Made by a program: the position numbers and the translations under genes
The notes under the pieces: model-generated
The model's input: the letters and a program-made list of their open reading frames with translations, nothing else
Database searches by the model: none
Told to the model about the DNA's origin: nothing
Source: Streptomyces sp. DvalAA-43
GTDB taxonomy: Bacteria > Actinomycetota > Actinomycetes > Streptomycetales > Streptomycetaceae
Direction of reading: 5' to 3'
DNA: 64,000 nucleotides
Assembly (NCBI RefSeq): GCF_900091725.1
Contig: NZ_FMBW01000040.1
Location: 248,001 to 312,000, forward strand
Part shown: in pieces, positions 8,074 to 18,593 of the stretch
How the letters are laid out: the number at the start of each line of letters is the position of its first letter
Position numbering within the stretch: position 1 is the stretch's first letter

Positions 8074-10376
8074 CTGCGCTTCCCCGGGGGGAAACCCCCG
8101 GTTCCCCGGCCGCCGACGACGACGGCGTCGTCGCGACCCCCTCCGCTGCCGTGCCCGCCCCGTCCACCGGGGACGAGCCGCACGCCGTGGACGAGGGCTC
8201 ACCGACGGCCGATGACACCGGGGACGGGGCGGAGACGGACGGCCAGGACACCGCGACGGACGACGGCACGGACGCCTCCGGCGCCGCCGAGGACGAGGAC
8301 GAGTCCAGAGACGCGGAGGAGGACACCTCCGAGACCGGAGCGGACACCACTCCCGCACCGCTCTCCGAGGCCGAGGCCGAGCTCGCCGCCCAGCGCGAGC
8401 TCCGGGAGCGGATCGAGAAGCGCAAGGCCGAGAAGGAGGGCCCCATCGCCGCCGGGGCGAAGCTGAGCGGCAAGGCGGCCGACCTGCTGGCGGCCGTGCG
8501 TGCGGTGGAGAGCGGCGAACAGTCCGCCACCTCGTTCTTCGACTCGCCCGCACCCGCCGCCCCCCGCCGTACCGCGCCCACGCCCGCTCCGGCCCGCCCG
8601 CGCGCCCCCGAACCGGCGCGAGCGCCGCAGGGCGCACCTCCGGAGGCCGTCGCCGCGACCGCCGCCGTGCTGGCCGAGGGCGGGGCTCCGGCGGCGCTGG
8701 CCGGACCGGCGGCCGAGACCCTCGGGGCGCAGGCCGCCGAGGCCCTGCGCGCGGACCCCTGGCAGCTGCTGGCCGTGCCGGGGGTCGGACCGGAGCAGGC
8801 GGACGGATTCGCGCGGGCCCTGCTCGGCGCCGAGTGCGGCCCGGACGACGAGCGGCGGACCGACGCCCTGGTGGGCTGGCTGCTGGAGCGGGCCGCGCTC
8901 CGCGGCCACACTGCGCTGGACGCTTCGGAGGTGCGGGCGGCGCTCGCCGAACGTTCGGTGACCGACCCCGAGGCGGCCGTGCAGCACGCCGTCGCCGAGG
9001 GAGTCGTCCTGGTCTTCCAGGACGGCCCGGACGGCCAGGAGGACCTGGAAGACCAGGAGTCCGGAGCACCGGCGGAATCCACGGAGGGCACCGAGCCCGC
9101 AGGGCAGGAACCGGTACAGGTGCTGCTCGGCCTCGACCGCTACGCACTCGCCGAGGAGAGCCTCGCCGACGGCCTGGCCCGGCTGGTCAACGCCTGTGAG
9201 AAGGACGCCGACTGGACGGAGGCGGCCTCGGCCGCGAGCTCGCCCTCGGCCGCCGAGCTGATCCGCGCGGTCGCGGCCCACGGCCTCGTGGCGCACACCG
9301 GGGGCGAGGCCGCCAGGGCCGAGCCCGCCGCCCTGATCACCGCGGCCCGCAGCCTCGGGCTGCGCGCCCTGGGCGCCGTGCACAGCGTCGACGGCAGGCG
9401 CCGGCTGGCCGGGGCGACCGGTGATCCGGAGACGGCCGTCACCCTCGCCGGCCTGCTCTCGGGCGCGCAGGGCCCGGGGCGGGACGAGGAGGGCGCGATC
9501 GCCGTCGACCTGCTCGTCGTGATGGATGCCCCGCAGCTGGACGTCGAGACCGCCGCGATGCTGGTCGAGTCGCTGGCCGACGGCACCCGCCTGGTGCTCA
9601 GCGGCGATCCCGGCGTGCTGGGTTCGGCGGGTGCGGGAAGGGTGTTCGCGGATGTGCTCGCGGCCCGTGCGTGCCCCCAGGTCGTCTCCCGTACACCGGA
9701 TCCGGGACCGATCGGCGAGCTGGTCTCCGGCATCGGCATCGGTGAGCTGAACCAGGTCGAGGCGCCCGGCAAGGAGGTGGTGATCGTCCCGGTACGCGAC
9801 GCGGGCGAGGCGGTGCACCGCACCGTGCAACTGGTGGCCGACTCGGTGCCGCGCGCCATCGGCGTACCGTCGTCCGACACCCAGGTGATCACGGTCGGCC
9901 ACGGCGGTTCGGCGGGCACCCGGGCGCTGAACGCGGCGCTGAAGCAGCGGCTCAACCCCGGCCCCGGCCGGTTCGGTGGCTTCGACCCGGGCGACCGCGT
10001 CGTCCACGTCCCGGCGCCCGGCAGGGTCGTGCCCGCGGTGGTCGTCTCGGCCGACGCCGAGGGCCTGCGGCTCGACTGCGCGGGCACGGAGATCGTCGTG
10101 GCCCAGGAGCGGGTGGAGTCCTCCGTGCGCCACGGCTGGGCCCTCAGCGCCCACCAGGCGGCCGGGATGCGATGGCCCGCGGTGGTCGTCGTGCTGCCGG
10201 GCGACGCGGCGCAGGGGCTGAGCCGCTCCTGGGTGTACACCGCCTTCGGCCGCGGGGAGCGCCATCTCTCCGTGGTGCACGGGGTGGACCAGGCGCTCCC
10301 GCGCGCGGTCGCCCAGCCCCCGGCCCAGGACCGCACGACGCGGCTGCGCACCCTGCTGGAGACCCCGGCCCGCTGA
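8070..10376 (+). CDS. RecD-like helix-hairpin-helix protein, degenerate helicase
   Basis: 768 residues. An acidic low-complexity N-terminus (1-115) precedes a charged helix, an Ala/Pro linker, a helix-hairpin-helix near 230-250 (LLAVPGVGPEQADGF) and a RecD2-like C-terminal half. Helicase motif III-like LVLSGDPGVLGSAGAGRVF (about 508) and the C-terminal GWALSAHQAAGMRWPAVVVV (about 688) and YTAFGRGERHL are recognisable. The Walker A position (about 405, HTGGEAARAEP) lacks GKT/S, and the Walker B position reads VVMDAPQ rather than DE. It is probably a DNA-binding protein without ATPase activity. The GTG at 8070 overlaps the stop of the aldo/keto reductase. Confidence 0.8.
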   Translation: MTALPRGETPGSPAADDDGVVATPSAAVPAPSTGDEPHAVDEGSPTADDTGDGAETDGQDTATDDGTDASGAAEDEDESRDAEEDTSETGADTTPAPLSEAEAELAAQRELRERIEKRKAEKEGPIAAGAKLSGKAADLLAAVRAVESGEQSATSFFDSPAPAAPRRTAPTPAPARPRAPEPARAPQGAPPEAVAATAAVLAEGGAPAALAGPAAETLGAQAAEALRADPWQLLAVPGVGPEQADGFARALLGAECGPDDERRTDALVGWLLERAALRGHTALDASEVRAALAERSVTDPEAAVQHAVAEGVVLVFQDGPDGQEDLEDQESGAPAESTEGTEPAGQEPVQVLLGLDRYALAEESLADGLARLVNACEKDADWTEAASAASSPSAAELIRAVAAHGLVAHTGGEAARAEPAALITAARSLGLRALGAVHSVDGRRRLAGATGDPETAVTLAGLLSGAQGPGRDEEGAIAVDLLVVMDAPQLDVETAAMLVESLADGTRLVLSGDPGVLGSAGAGRVFADVLAARACPQVVSRTPDPGPIGELVSGIGIGELNQVEAPGKEVVIVPVRDAGEAVHRTVQLVADSVPRAIGVPSSDTQVITVGHGGSAGTRALNAALKQRLNPGPGRFGGFDPGDRVVHVPAPGRVVPAVVVSADAEGLRLDCAGTEIVVAQERVESSVRHGWALSAHQAAGMRWPAVVVVLPGDAAQGLSRSWVYTAFGRGERHLSVVHGVDQALPRAVAQPPAQDRTTRLRTLLETPAR

Positions 10377-10395
10377 CCGGAGCCTGTCGACGACA

Positions 10396-10443
10396 CCACC
10401 CCGGCCGGACGGGCTCGGTCGCGAGCCCGTCCGGCCGGGGTGG
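10396..10443. terminator. 22-bp perfect bidirectional terminator
   Basis: A perfect 22-base inverted repeat (10396-10417 with 10422-10443) around a GTCG loop lies between two convergent genes. Its length and symmetry make it a strong transcription stop in both directions. Confidence 0.9.
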
Positions 10444-10473
10444 ATCAGCTGCCGCCGGGCGGCGTGGGCCGGA

Positions 10474-11124
10474 TCAGACGGGGTCCAGGCGGGCCGGTTC
10501 CTCGTCCGGTTCGTCCTCGTCGAAGACGGCGCTGACGTCGAAGCGGCAGACCACCAGTTGCGGATCCGCGTCGTCGAACGGTGCGCCGAGCCACTCCCCC
10601 GCCTCGGGGAGCTCCTCGGCGGCCGTGACCCAGAGTGTGGAGTCGCCCTCCTCCAGGCCGAACTCCGCGTGCCGGGAGGCGATCTCGTCCGGTTCGTACT
10701 CCCCGAAGAGCACCCCGAGCGCCGCGTGGACGCTGGAGCCGACCACCGCGGCGCTTCCACCGCGGTCGTCCTGGTCGAGATCGGCGATCCGCTGGGCCTG
10801 TGCGAGCAGCCTCGGCGGCTCCACCACCGCGTAGTCGCGCCGGATCAGCACACTGAGTGCGTTCGGCTCCTCGGGGCCGGTGTACGGCGGCAGCGAATCC
10901 GACGCACCCGGGATCTCGAAGGGAGTGACCTCGTCGTATCGGTCGTAGAGCAGTTCGTCGTAGAACTCGGCGGCAGCGGCCAGTGCGTTGAACGCGTCAT
11001 AGACGGCCGCGTCGTCGTCCCCGGTCCGGCGTTCGACGGCCGCGAGGTGGTGGTCGAGCGCGGTTTTGACCGCCTCGGCGGCGGCGCGTACCTCGGCAGC
11101 GGTGGGCTGCGCAGCATCAGACAT
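10474..11124 (-). CDS. Conserved hypothetical acidic protein
   Basis: 216 residues, no recognised domain. It is soluble and strongly acidic, with an acidic C-terminal tail (FDEDEPDEEPARLD) and no signal peptide or membrane segment. A helical N-terminal part (AEVRAAAEAVKTALDHHLAAVERR) is followed by a mixed alpha/beta region. The ATG at 11124 (MSDAAQPTAAEV) is chosen over upstream starts because the extra residues look non-coding. It is divergent from a small DUF5703 gene 47 bases away, and the neighbourhood (this gene, DUF5703, chpC, chpH) is conserved in Streptomyces. Function unknown. Confidence 0.8.
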   Translation of the reverse strand: MSDAAQPTAAEVRAAAEAVKTALDHHLAAVERRTGDDDAAVYDAFNALAAAAEFYDELLYDRYDEVTPFEIPGASDSLPPYTGPEEPNALSVLIRRDYAVVEPPRLLAQAQRIADLDQDDRGGSAAVVGSSVHAALGVLFGEYEPDEIASRHAEFGLEEGDSTLWVTAAEELPEAGEWLGAPFDDADPQLVVCRFDVSAVFDEDEPDEEPARLDPV

Positions 11125-11171
11125 AGTGCAGACGCTATCCGTACACGGGCTCTGCCCGCACAATAGATGCG

Positions 11172-11360
11172 ATGCCGGAATACGAATTTGTCGATGTGTA
11201 CGTGCCGCGCGGGGTGTCCCGGAAGGAGACGGCCCGCCTGCTGACCGACCATGCCGAGTACGGTCACTGGGAGTTGGACCGGTTGACACTGCGTCGCGAC
11301 GGCAGCCGCAGGGTGCGCCTGCGCCGACGGATCATCCGCCAGCTCCGGGCCACCTGGTGA
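11172..11360 (+). CDS. DUF5703 family small protein
   Basis: 62 residues, very basic at the C-terminus (RRDGSRRVRLRRRIIRQLRATW) with a conserved N-terminus MPEYEFVDVYVPRGVSRKE. The family is a small actinobacterial protein found beside the chpC/chpH chaplins; no function is known to me. The basic tail could bind nucleic acid or ribosomal RNA (inference). The divergent promoter region shared with the minus-strand neighbour is only 47 bases. Confidence 0.85.
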   Translation: MPEYEFVDVYVPRGVSRKETARLLTDHAEYGHWELDRLTLRRDGSRRVRLRRRIIRQLRATW

Positions 11361-11427
11361 GATGGGGCGGGCCCCGCAGCCGCGGGACCCGCCCCCTTCG
11401 TCGTGCTGGTGTCGCCGTCCCGGTCCG

Positions 11428-12180
11428 CTATGCGGACATCCGGGCTCGACGGTAGAGCGCCGTGCCCGCTCCCGCCAGGAGAAGGCCCGCGCTCGCCGGG
11501 ATCAGCAGGTCGAGCCCGCCCGCTCCGGTGTGTGCGAGCTGCGGGACGTTCTGCGCCTCGGGCACATTGGGCACGGTCGGCTTCTCCGGCGCCGGGGGCT
11601 TGTGCTCGGTGACCGGGGTCACCGGAGTGACCGGCGGCGGCGTGACGACGTCCGCGCTGTTCCGGCAGTCGTTGCCGAAGGTGGGGTTGAGCAGACCGAC
11701 GACGGAGACGCTGTTCCCGCAGACGTTCACGGGGATGTCGATGGGCGCCTGGATGGTGTTGCCGGAGAGCAGCCCCGGCGAACCCGTCGCGACGCCCTGG
11801 GCCGTCGCCCCGCCGCCCTGGGCCGTCGCCCCGCCACCGATCGGGGCCCGGTGCTTGCCCTTGCCGGGCCGGCTCGCCTGGGTGAGGTCGCCGGAGACGT
11901 GACTGCCGGAGGCGTGCTTGCCCTGGGAGTCGTCCTGCGAACCGTTTCCGCAAGTGTTTCCGAACGCCGGGTTGAGCAGCGCCACGACGTCCACGGAATT
12001 GCCGCACACGTTGACCGGTACATGGACCGGGATCTGTACCGAATTCCCTGACAGCACCCCCGGGGAATTCGCCGCCTCGCCGGACGCTCCCGCGTCCGCG
12101 TGCGCGTAGCCGCCGCTCAGCGCGAGTACGCCGCCCGCGGCCGCCATGGTGATCAGGCCTTTGCGCGTGACCTGTCGCAT
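11428..12180 (-). CDS. chpC: Long chaplin ChpC, sortase-anchored
   Basis: 250 residues. A signal peptide (KGLITMAAAGGVLALSGGYAHA) is followed by two chaplin domains, each with two Cys: VNVCGNSVDVVALLNPAFGNTC and a second copy with DIPVNVCGN ... NPTFGNDC. A Pro/Thr-rich wall spacer, the sortase signal LAHTG, a hydrophobic helix and a short RRARMSA tail complete a long chaplin. These anchor to peptidoglycan and assemble amyloid-like fibrils that let aerial hyphae break surface tension. The linker has a tandem GGGATAQ GGGATAQ repeat. The ATG at 12180 has an AGGA ribosome site. chpH lies upstream, separated by a palindromic hairpin. Confidence 0.95.
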   Translation of the reverse strand: MRQVTRKGLITMAAAGGVLALSGGYAHADAGASGEAANSPGVLSGNSVQIPVHVPVNVCGNSVDVVALLNPAFGNTCGNGSQDDSQGKHASGSHVSGDLTQASRPGKGKHRAPIGGGATAQGGGATAQGVATGSPGLLSGNTIQAPIDIPVNVCGNSVSVVGLLNPTFGNDCRNSADVVTPPPVTPVTPVTEHKPPAPEKPTVPNVPEAQNVPQLAHTGAGGLDLLIPASAGLLLAGAGTALYRRARMSA

Positions 12181-12251
12181 AGGTGTTTCCTGCCTTTTGA
12201 CCTTCCGGAAAACCCCCGGACTTGACCGTGCGGGGGCAAAGTGCCCAGCAG

Positions 12252-12280
12252 CCCCGGAGCGCATGGCATGCGCTCCGGGG
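12252..12280 (-). terminator. 29-nt palindrome between chpH and chpC
   Basis: The 14-base arms CCCCGGAGCGCATG and CATGCGCTCCGGGG are perfectly complementary around one central base. In RNA this folds into a stem of at least 11 pairs. It lies between the chpH stop and the chpC start, both on the minus strand, so it can end chpH transcripts or attenuate read-through into chpC. Confidence 0.75.
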
Positions 12281-12318
12281 CCGACCGGGCTCAAACCCTT
12301 ACGGGTTGACGCACAACG

Positions 12319-12552
12319 TCAGGCGTTGATGCAGGTGTTGCCGAAGGCGGGGTTCAGCAGCCCGATCACGGAGATCGTGTTGCCGCACACGTTCACCGGA
12401 ACGTGCACGGGGACCTGGATGACGTTGCCCGAGATCACACCGGGGCTGCCGACAGCGGCGCCCTGGGCACCGGAGTCCGCGACGGCCATGCCCGCACCCG
12501 CGAGCACCAGGCCACCAGTGACAGCCGCAGCAGCGACGACCTTCTTGATCAT
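12319..12552 (-). CDS. chpH: Short chaplin ChpH
   Basis: 77 residues: signal peptide (MIKKVVAAAAVTGGLVLAGAGMAVA) plus a single chaplin domain with two Cys (VNVCGNTISVIGLLNPAFGNTC). It is secreted, forms surface-active fibrils on aerial hyphae, and in S. coelicolor ChpH is one of the chaplins needed for aerial growth. GGAGG stands five to six bases before the ATG. The gene is followed by a palindromic hairpin and then chpC. In known Streptomyces chaplin expression depends on the developmental sigma factor BldN; I cannot place that promoter with confidence here. Confidence 0.97.
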   Translation of the reverse strand: MIKKVVAAAAVTGGLVLAGAGMAVADSGAQGAAVGSPGVISGNVIQVPVHVPVNVCGNTISVIGLLNPAFGNTCINA

Positions 12553-12570
12553 GATTCCTCCTAGTTGGCA

Positions 12571-12595
12571 ATGCGGTCCCAGCCGCGGACCGCAT
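12571..12595 (-). promoter_or_regulatory. Stem-loop in the chpH 5' leader
   Basis: ATGCGGTCC (12571-12579) and GGACCGCAT (12587-12595) are perfect 9-base complements around a 7-base loop. The structure ends about 10 bases before the chpH ribosome site, so it can stabilise the mRNA or influence initiation. Confidence 0.5.
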
Positions 12596-12716
12596 CACTT
12601 GTAACGAGGAAGAGGTAATCGGGCTACGAGCGTATGGACCCTTTCACTCGTTCCGGTCAAATACGCACACGCTGGCGATTGTTGGTGCGGAAAGTCGGCG
12701 GAAATCCGGCAAGGAG

Positions 12717-14042
12717 TCAGCAGTTGTCGATGAAACGGTCGAGCACCCGCACGCCGAACTTCAGACCGTCCACCGGCACCCGCTCGTCCACACCGTGGAA
12801 CATCCCCGCGAAGTCGAGCTCCGGCGGCAGCTTCAGCGGGGCGAATCCGAAGCAGCGGATGCCGAGGTCGTCGAAGGACTTGGCGTCGGTGCCCCCGGAG
12901 AGCATGTAGGGCACGGCGCGGGCGATCGGGTCCTCCGCCTTCAGGGCGACCTGCATCGCGTCGACGAGCGAGCCGTCGAAGCTGGTCTCCAGCGCCTTGT
13001 CGCCGTGCACGTCCTCGCGCTTCACGCGCGGGCCGAGGATCCGGTCCAGATCGGCCAGGAACTCGTCCTCGAAGCCGGGCAGGAAACGGCCGTCGACATG
13101 GGCGATGGCCTGGCCGGGAATGACGTTCACCTTGTAGCCGGCGCCGAGCATGGTGGGAGCGGCGGAGTTGCGGAGCGTGGCACCGACCATCTTGGCGATG
13201 CCGCCCAGCTTGGCGAGCGTGGCCTCCATGTCCTCCGGGTCGAGCGGGGTGCCGAGCGCGTCGGACAGCTCGTCCAGGAAGGACCGTACGGTCTTGGTCA
13301 CCCGGACCGGCCACTTGTGCCGCCCGAGCCGTCCGACCGCCTCGCAGAGCTCGGTGATCGCGTTGTCGTCGTTGGTCATCGAGCCGTGGCCGGCGGTGCC
13401 GTCCACGGTGAGCCGCATCCAGTGCATGCCCTTCTGGGCCGTCTCGACGAGGTAGAGCCGCAGCTTCTCGTTCACCGTGAAGGAGAAGCCGCCGACCTCG
13501 CCGATCGCCTCGGTGACCCCCTCGAAGAGGCCGGGGTGCTTGTCCACGAGGTACCGCGCGCCGTACGTGCCGCCCGCCTCCTCGTCCGCGAGGAAGGCCA
13601 GCACGATGTCGCGCGGGGGCTTGCGGCCGCTGCGCATCCGGTCGCGGACGACCGCGAGGGTCATCGCGTCCATGTCCTTCATGTCGACCGCGCCGCGGCC
13701 CCAGACGCAGCCGTCCGCGACCTCGCCCGAGAACGGGTGGTGCGTCCAGTCGTGGGCGTTGGCCGGAACCACGTCGGTGTGGCCGTGGATGAGCAGCGCG
13801 GGCCGGGACGGGTCCTCGCCCTCGATCCGCGCCACGGTCGAGGCACGGCCCTTGTGGGACTCGAAGATCTGCGGCTCCAGCCCGACCTCGGCGAGCTTCT
13901 CCGCGACGTACTCGGCCGCGCCCCGCTCCCCCGGTCCCGAATGGTCCCCGTAGTTGCTGGTGTCGATCCGGATCAGCTCACGACAGAGGTCCACGACCTC
14001 GTCCTCGCCGGAGCCGGCCGGAGCCGTGTTGGTCTCGCTCAC
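12717..14042 (-). CDS. M20 family metallopeptidase
   Basis: 441 residues. Zinc-hydrolase landmarks of the M20/M25/M40 family are present: HGHTDVVPA (first zinc His and nearby Asp), WGRGAVDMKD (bridging Asp), DEEAGG (general-base Glu pair) and a late FHGVDERVP His. The insertion domain (TAGHGSMTNDDN) mediates dimer and substrate contacts. Likely a cytoplasmic dipeptidase or deacylase; substrate unknown. The GTG at 14042 (MSETNTAPAGSG) follows a GGAAGG site. It is a conserved neighbour of the chpC/chpH pair in Streptomyces. The 164 bases to chpH contain the chpH promoter. Confidence 0.9.
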   Translation of the reverse strand: MSETNTAPAGSGEDEVVDLCRELIRIDTSNYGDHSGPGERGAAEYVAEKLAEVGLEPQIFESHKGRASTVARIEGEDPSRPALLIHGHTDVVPANAHDWTHHPFSGEVADGCVWGRGAVDMKDMDAMTLAVVRDRMRSGRKPPRDIVLAFLADEEAGGTYGARYLVDKHPGLFEGVTEAIGEVGGFSFTVNEKLRLYLVETAQKGMHWMRLTVDGTAGHGSMTNDDNAITELCEAVGRLGRHKWPVRVTKTVRSFLDELSDALGTPLDPEDMEATLAKLGGIAKMVGATLRNSAAPTMLGAGYKVNVIPGQAIAHVDGRFLPGFEDEFLADLDRILGPRVKREDVHGDKALETSFDGSLVDAMQVALKAEDPIARAVPYMLSGGTDAKSFDDLGIRCFGFAPLKLPPELDFAGMFHGVDERVPVDGLKFGVRVLDRFIDNC

Positions 14043-14226
14043 GCTGCTTCCTTCCACTGTCGCTGTGGTGCTCCCCCTCATCCTCCCGCGCCGGGCCCGC
14101 ACACCCAAGGGCACCCACCCCTCGTCATGCGCCCTTCACGCAGTCCGGGGCGTGATCGAGCACCCCCGGATGTTTGCTATTGTTTTCCACGTCGGAACGG
14201 GCCGGAGCCCGCGAGACAGACACCTT

Positions 14227-14311
14227 GTCCGGGTGGCGGAATGGCAGACGCGCTAGCTTGAGGTGCTAGTGCCCTTTATCGGGCGTGGGGGTTCAAGTCC
14301 CCCCTCGGACA
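14227..14311 (+). tRNA. tRNA-Leu (anticodon GAG)
   Basis: 85 bases with a full cloverleaf. The acceptor stem GTCCGGG pairs with CTCGGAC (one G-U). The anticodon arm CTAGC-TTGAGGT-GCTAG gives anticodon GAG, decoding CUC/CUU. There is a long class II variable arm (GCCC-TTTAT-GGGC region) and T arm GGGGG-TTCAAGT-CCCCC. The discriminator is A and CCA is not encoded. A strong terminator follows at once. No integrase gene or duplicated 3' end lies nearby, so it is not occupied by an integrative element in this window. Confidence 0.96.
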
Positions 14312-14317
14312 CAGAGC

Positions 14318-14351
14318 AAATGCCGATCAGGAGAGATCCTGGTCGGCATTT
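14318..14351 (+). terminator. tRNA-Leu terminator
   Basis: AAATGCCGA (14318-14326) pairs with TCGGCATTT (14343-14351), extended by a T-G pair and CAGGA/TCCTG around a GAGA loop, giving a 15-pair stem directly after the tRNA. Confidence 0.85.
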
Positions 14352-14390
14352 CGCGTTGCCCCCGCGTGGGGTCCGCACGGTCCGGCACTC

Positions 14391-14406
14391 TTGTTGAATC
14401 GGTTCA
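14391..14406 (+). promoter_or_regulatory. Possible LacI-type operator/promoter of lacZ
   Basis: TTGTTGAATCGGTTCA contains TGAA-T-CG-G-TTCA, a near palindrome with the central CG typical of LacI/GalR-family operators, 60 bases before the beta-galactosidase start. No LacI gene lies in the window, so the regulator would act from elsewhere. Confidence 0.4.
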
Positions 14407-14417
14407 CCCCTCGCTAG

Positions 14418-17351
<2,934 letters not shown>

Positions 17352-17404
17352 GCGGCGGGGGCGGGGTCCCCGCGCTCTACCGGGCGTCCTGCCGGACCGG
17401 TCCG

Positions 17405-17572
17405 GTGATCTTCGTGGTGGAGCAGCCCGCACCGATGGGCGGCCGCGGCTTCGGCCTCTTCCGGGAACTGCTGCCCGGTCATGTCGCCGCCGAGGCCGGG
17501 CGCATCGGCCGCGGTCCGGGGACGCTGACGCTGCCGGGCGCGTGCGGACCGCTCCCCGGTGACCGGCGATAA
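17405..17572 (+). CDS. Possible small ORF or decayed gene
   Basis: From a GTG at 17405 an open frame of 55 codons (MIFVVEQPAPMGG ... LPGDRR) uses roughly 90 percent G/C at third positions, as real genes here do. It has no ribosome site, no recognised domain and no clear start, and the open frame actually continues back inside lacZ. It may be a small protein, a remnant, or chance. It fills the spacer between lacZ and the pseudouridine synthase. Confidence 0.25.
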   Translation: MIFVVEQPAPMGGRGFGLFRELLPGHVAAEAGRIGRGPGTLTLPGACGPLPGDRR

Positions 17573-17573
17573 T
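17568..17573 (+). promoter_or_regulatory. Possible -10 element before the rluA-like gene
   Basis: GATAAT is an unusually AT-rich, -10-like hexamer in this spacer, about 40 bases before a short leader ORF. No convincing -35 is visible. Confidence 0.35.
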
Positions 17574-17612
17574 GTGCGGACATCCCGGGCCACGGAGCGA
17601 GGAGCCGGCACC

Positions 17613-17648
17613 ATGAGCACCGCCGTACTGGTCGGCGTCCCCCGGTGA
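17613..17648 (+). CDS. Short leader ORF upstream of pseudouridine synthase
   Basis: An ATG preceded by GAGGAG (six to seven bases) opens an 11-residue frame, MSTAVLVGVPR. Its TGA overlaps the GTG start of the next gene as GTGA. The downstream gene has no ribosome site of its own, so translation may be coupled to this mini-ORF. It is too short for homology. It could also be a remnant of an earlier start. Confidence 0.4.
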   Translation: MSTAVLVGVPR

Positions 17649-18580
17649 GGGGGCGTGCGAAGCCGCCGTCGGCGCCGCTGCCGCAGCGGGACGGGATCGA
17701 TCCGGTCCGGGTGCGGCTCCCCGAGGATCCGGACGGGGCGTGGCCGACGGTGCGCGACCATCTGCTGGCGCGGTTCGCGGGCGCGATCGGGGCGGGGCGG
17801 GTGGACGCCATGGTCGCCGAGGGCCGGTTCGTCTCCGTACGGGGACCGGTCTGCGCCGACGAGCCGTACGCCGCGGGCCGGTACATCTGGTTCCACCGGG
17901 ATTTCGCGCCGGAGGAGCCGGTGCCGTTCCCGGTCGGGGTCGTCCACCGCGACGAGCATCTCGTCGTCGCCGACAAGCCGCACTTCCTGGCGACGACGCC
18001 GCGCGGCCGGCATGTCACCGAGACCGCGGTGGCCCGGCTCCGCCGCGAGCTGGGCCTGTCGGCGTTGCAGCCGGCGCACCGGCTGGACCGGCTGACCGCG
18101 GGCCTCGTCCTGTTCGTCGTACGGCCCGGGGAGCGGGGCGCGTACCAGACGATGTTCCGGGACCGCCTGGTGCGCAAGGAGTACGAGGCGGTGGCGCCGT
18201 ACGATCCGGCGCTGGTCCTGCCCCGGACCGTGCGCAGCCGGATCGTGAAGGAGCGCGGGGTGATCGCCGCCCGTGAGGAGCCGGGCGAGCCGAACAGCGA
18301 GAGCCGGATCGAGCTGCTGGCGCACCGGGCGGGGCACGGCCGCTACCGGCTGCTGCCCGCCACCGGGCGGACCCATCAGCTGCGGGTCCATATGAACGGG
18401 CTGGGGCTGCCGCTCGTCCACGACCCGGTCTATCCGGTGGTCGAGGCGGAGGGGGCGCCGGACGACTTCTCCCGCCCGCTCCAGCTCCTGGCCCGGGTGC
18501 TGGAGTTCACCGATCCGGTCACGGGCGAGCCGCGCCGCTTCGAGAGCGGGCTGCGGCTCTCCGCGTGGCCGGACCGGTGA
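17645..18580 (+). CDS. RluA-family pseudouridine synthase
   Basis: 311 residues. The catalytic Asp is D148 in the RluA signature AHRLDRLTAGLVLF. PFPVGVVHRDEHLVVADKP and TGRTHQLRVHM are the other family motifs. It isomerises uridine to pseudouridine in rRNA or tRNA. An N-terminal segment of about 100 residues (RVRLPEDPDGAWPTVRDHL) takes the place of the S4 domain. The GTG at 17645 overlaps the stop of a leader mini-ORF. Convergent with the MBL hydrolase gene 13 bases away, with no clear terminator between. Confidence 0.92.
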   Translation: MRGRAKPPSAPLPQRDGIDPVRVRLPEDPDGAWPTVRDHLLARFAGAIGAGRVDAMVAEGRFVSVRGPVCADEPYAAGRYIWFHRDFAPEEPVPFPVGVVHRDEHLVVADKPHFLATTPRGRHVTETAVARLRRELGLSALQPAHRLDRLTAGLVLFVVRPGERGAYQTMFRDRLVRKEYEAVAPYDPALVLPRTVRSRIVKERGVIAAREEPGEPNSESRIELLAHRAGHGRYRLLPATGRTHQLRVHMNGLGLPLVHDPVYPVVEAEGAPDDFSRPLQLLARVLEFTDPVTGEPRRFESGLRLSAWPDR

Positions 18581-18593
18581 GCGCCCGCGGTGG

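Noticed and set aside
8199..10760. 853-codon minus-strand open frame opposite the RecD-like gene
   Set aside because: It crosses the strong bidirectional terminator at 10396-10443 and has Arg/Gly/Ala composition with no recognisable domain; the plus-strand protein has clear motifs.
14227..14351. tRNA-Leu as an attachment site of an integrated element
   Set aside because: No integrase, no duplicated tRNA 3' end and no phage or ICE genes downstream; the next gene is an ordinary lacZ.
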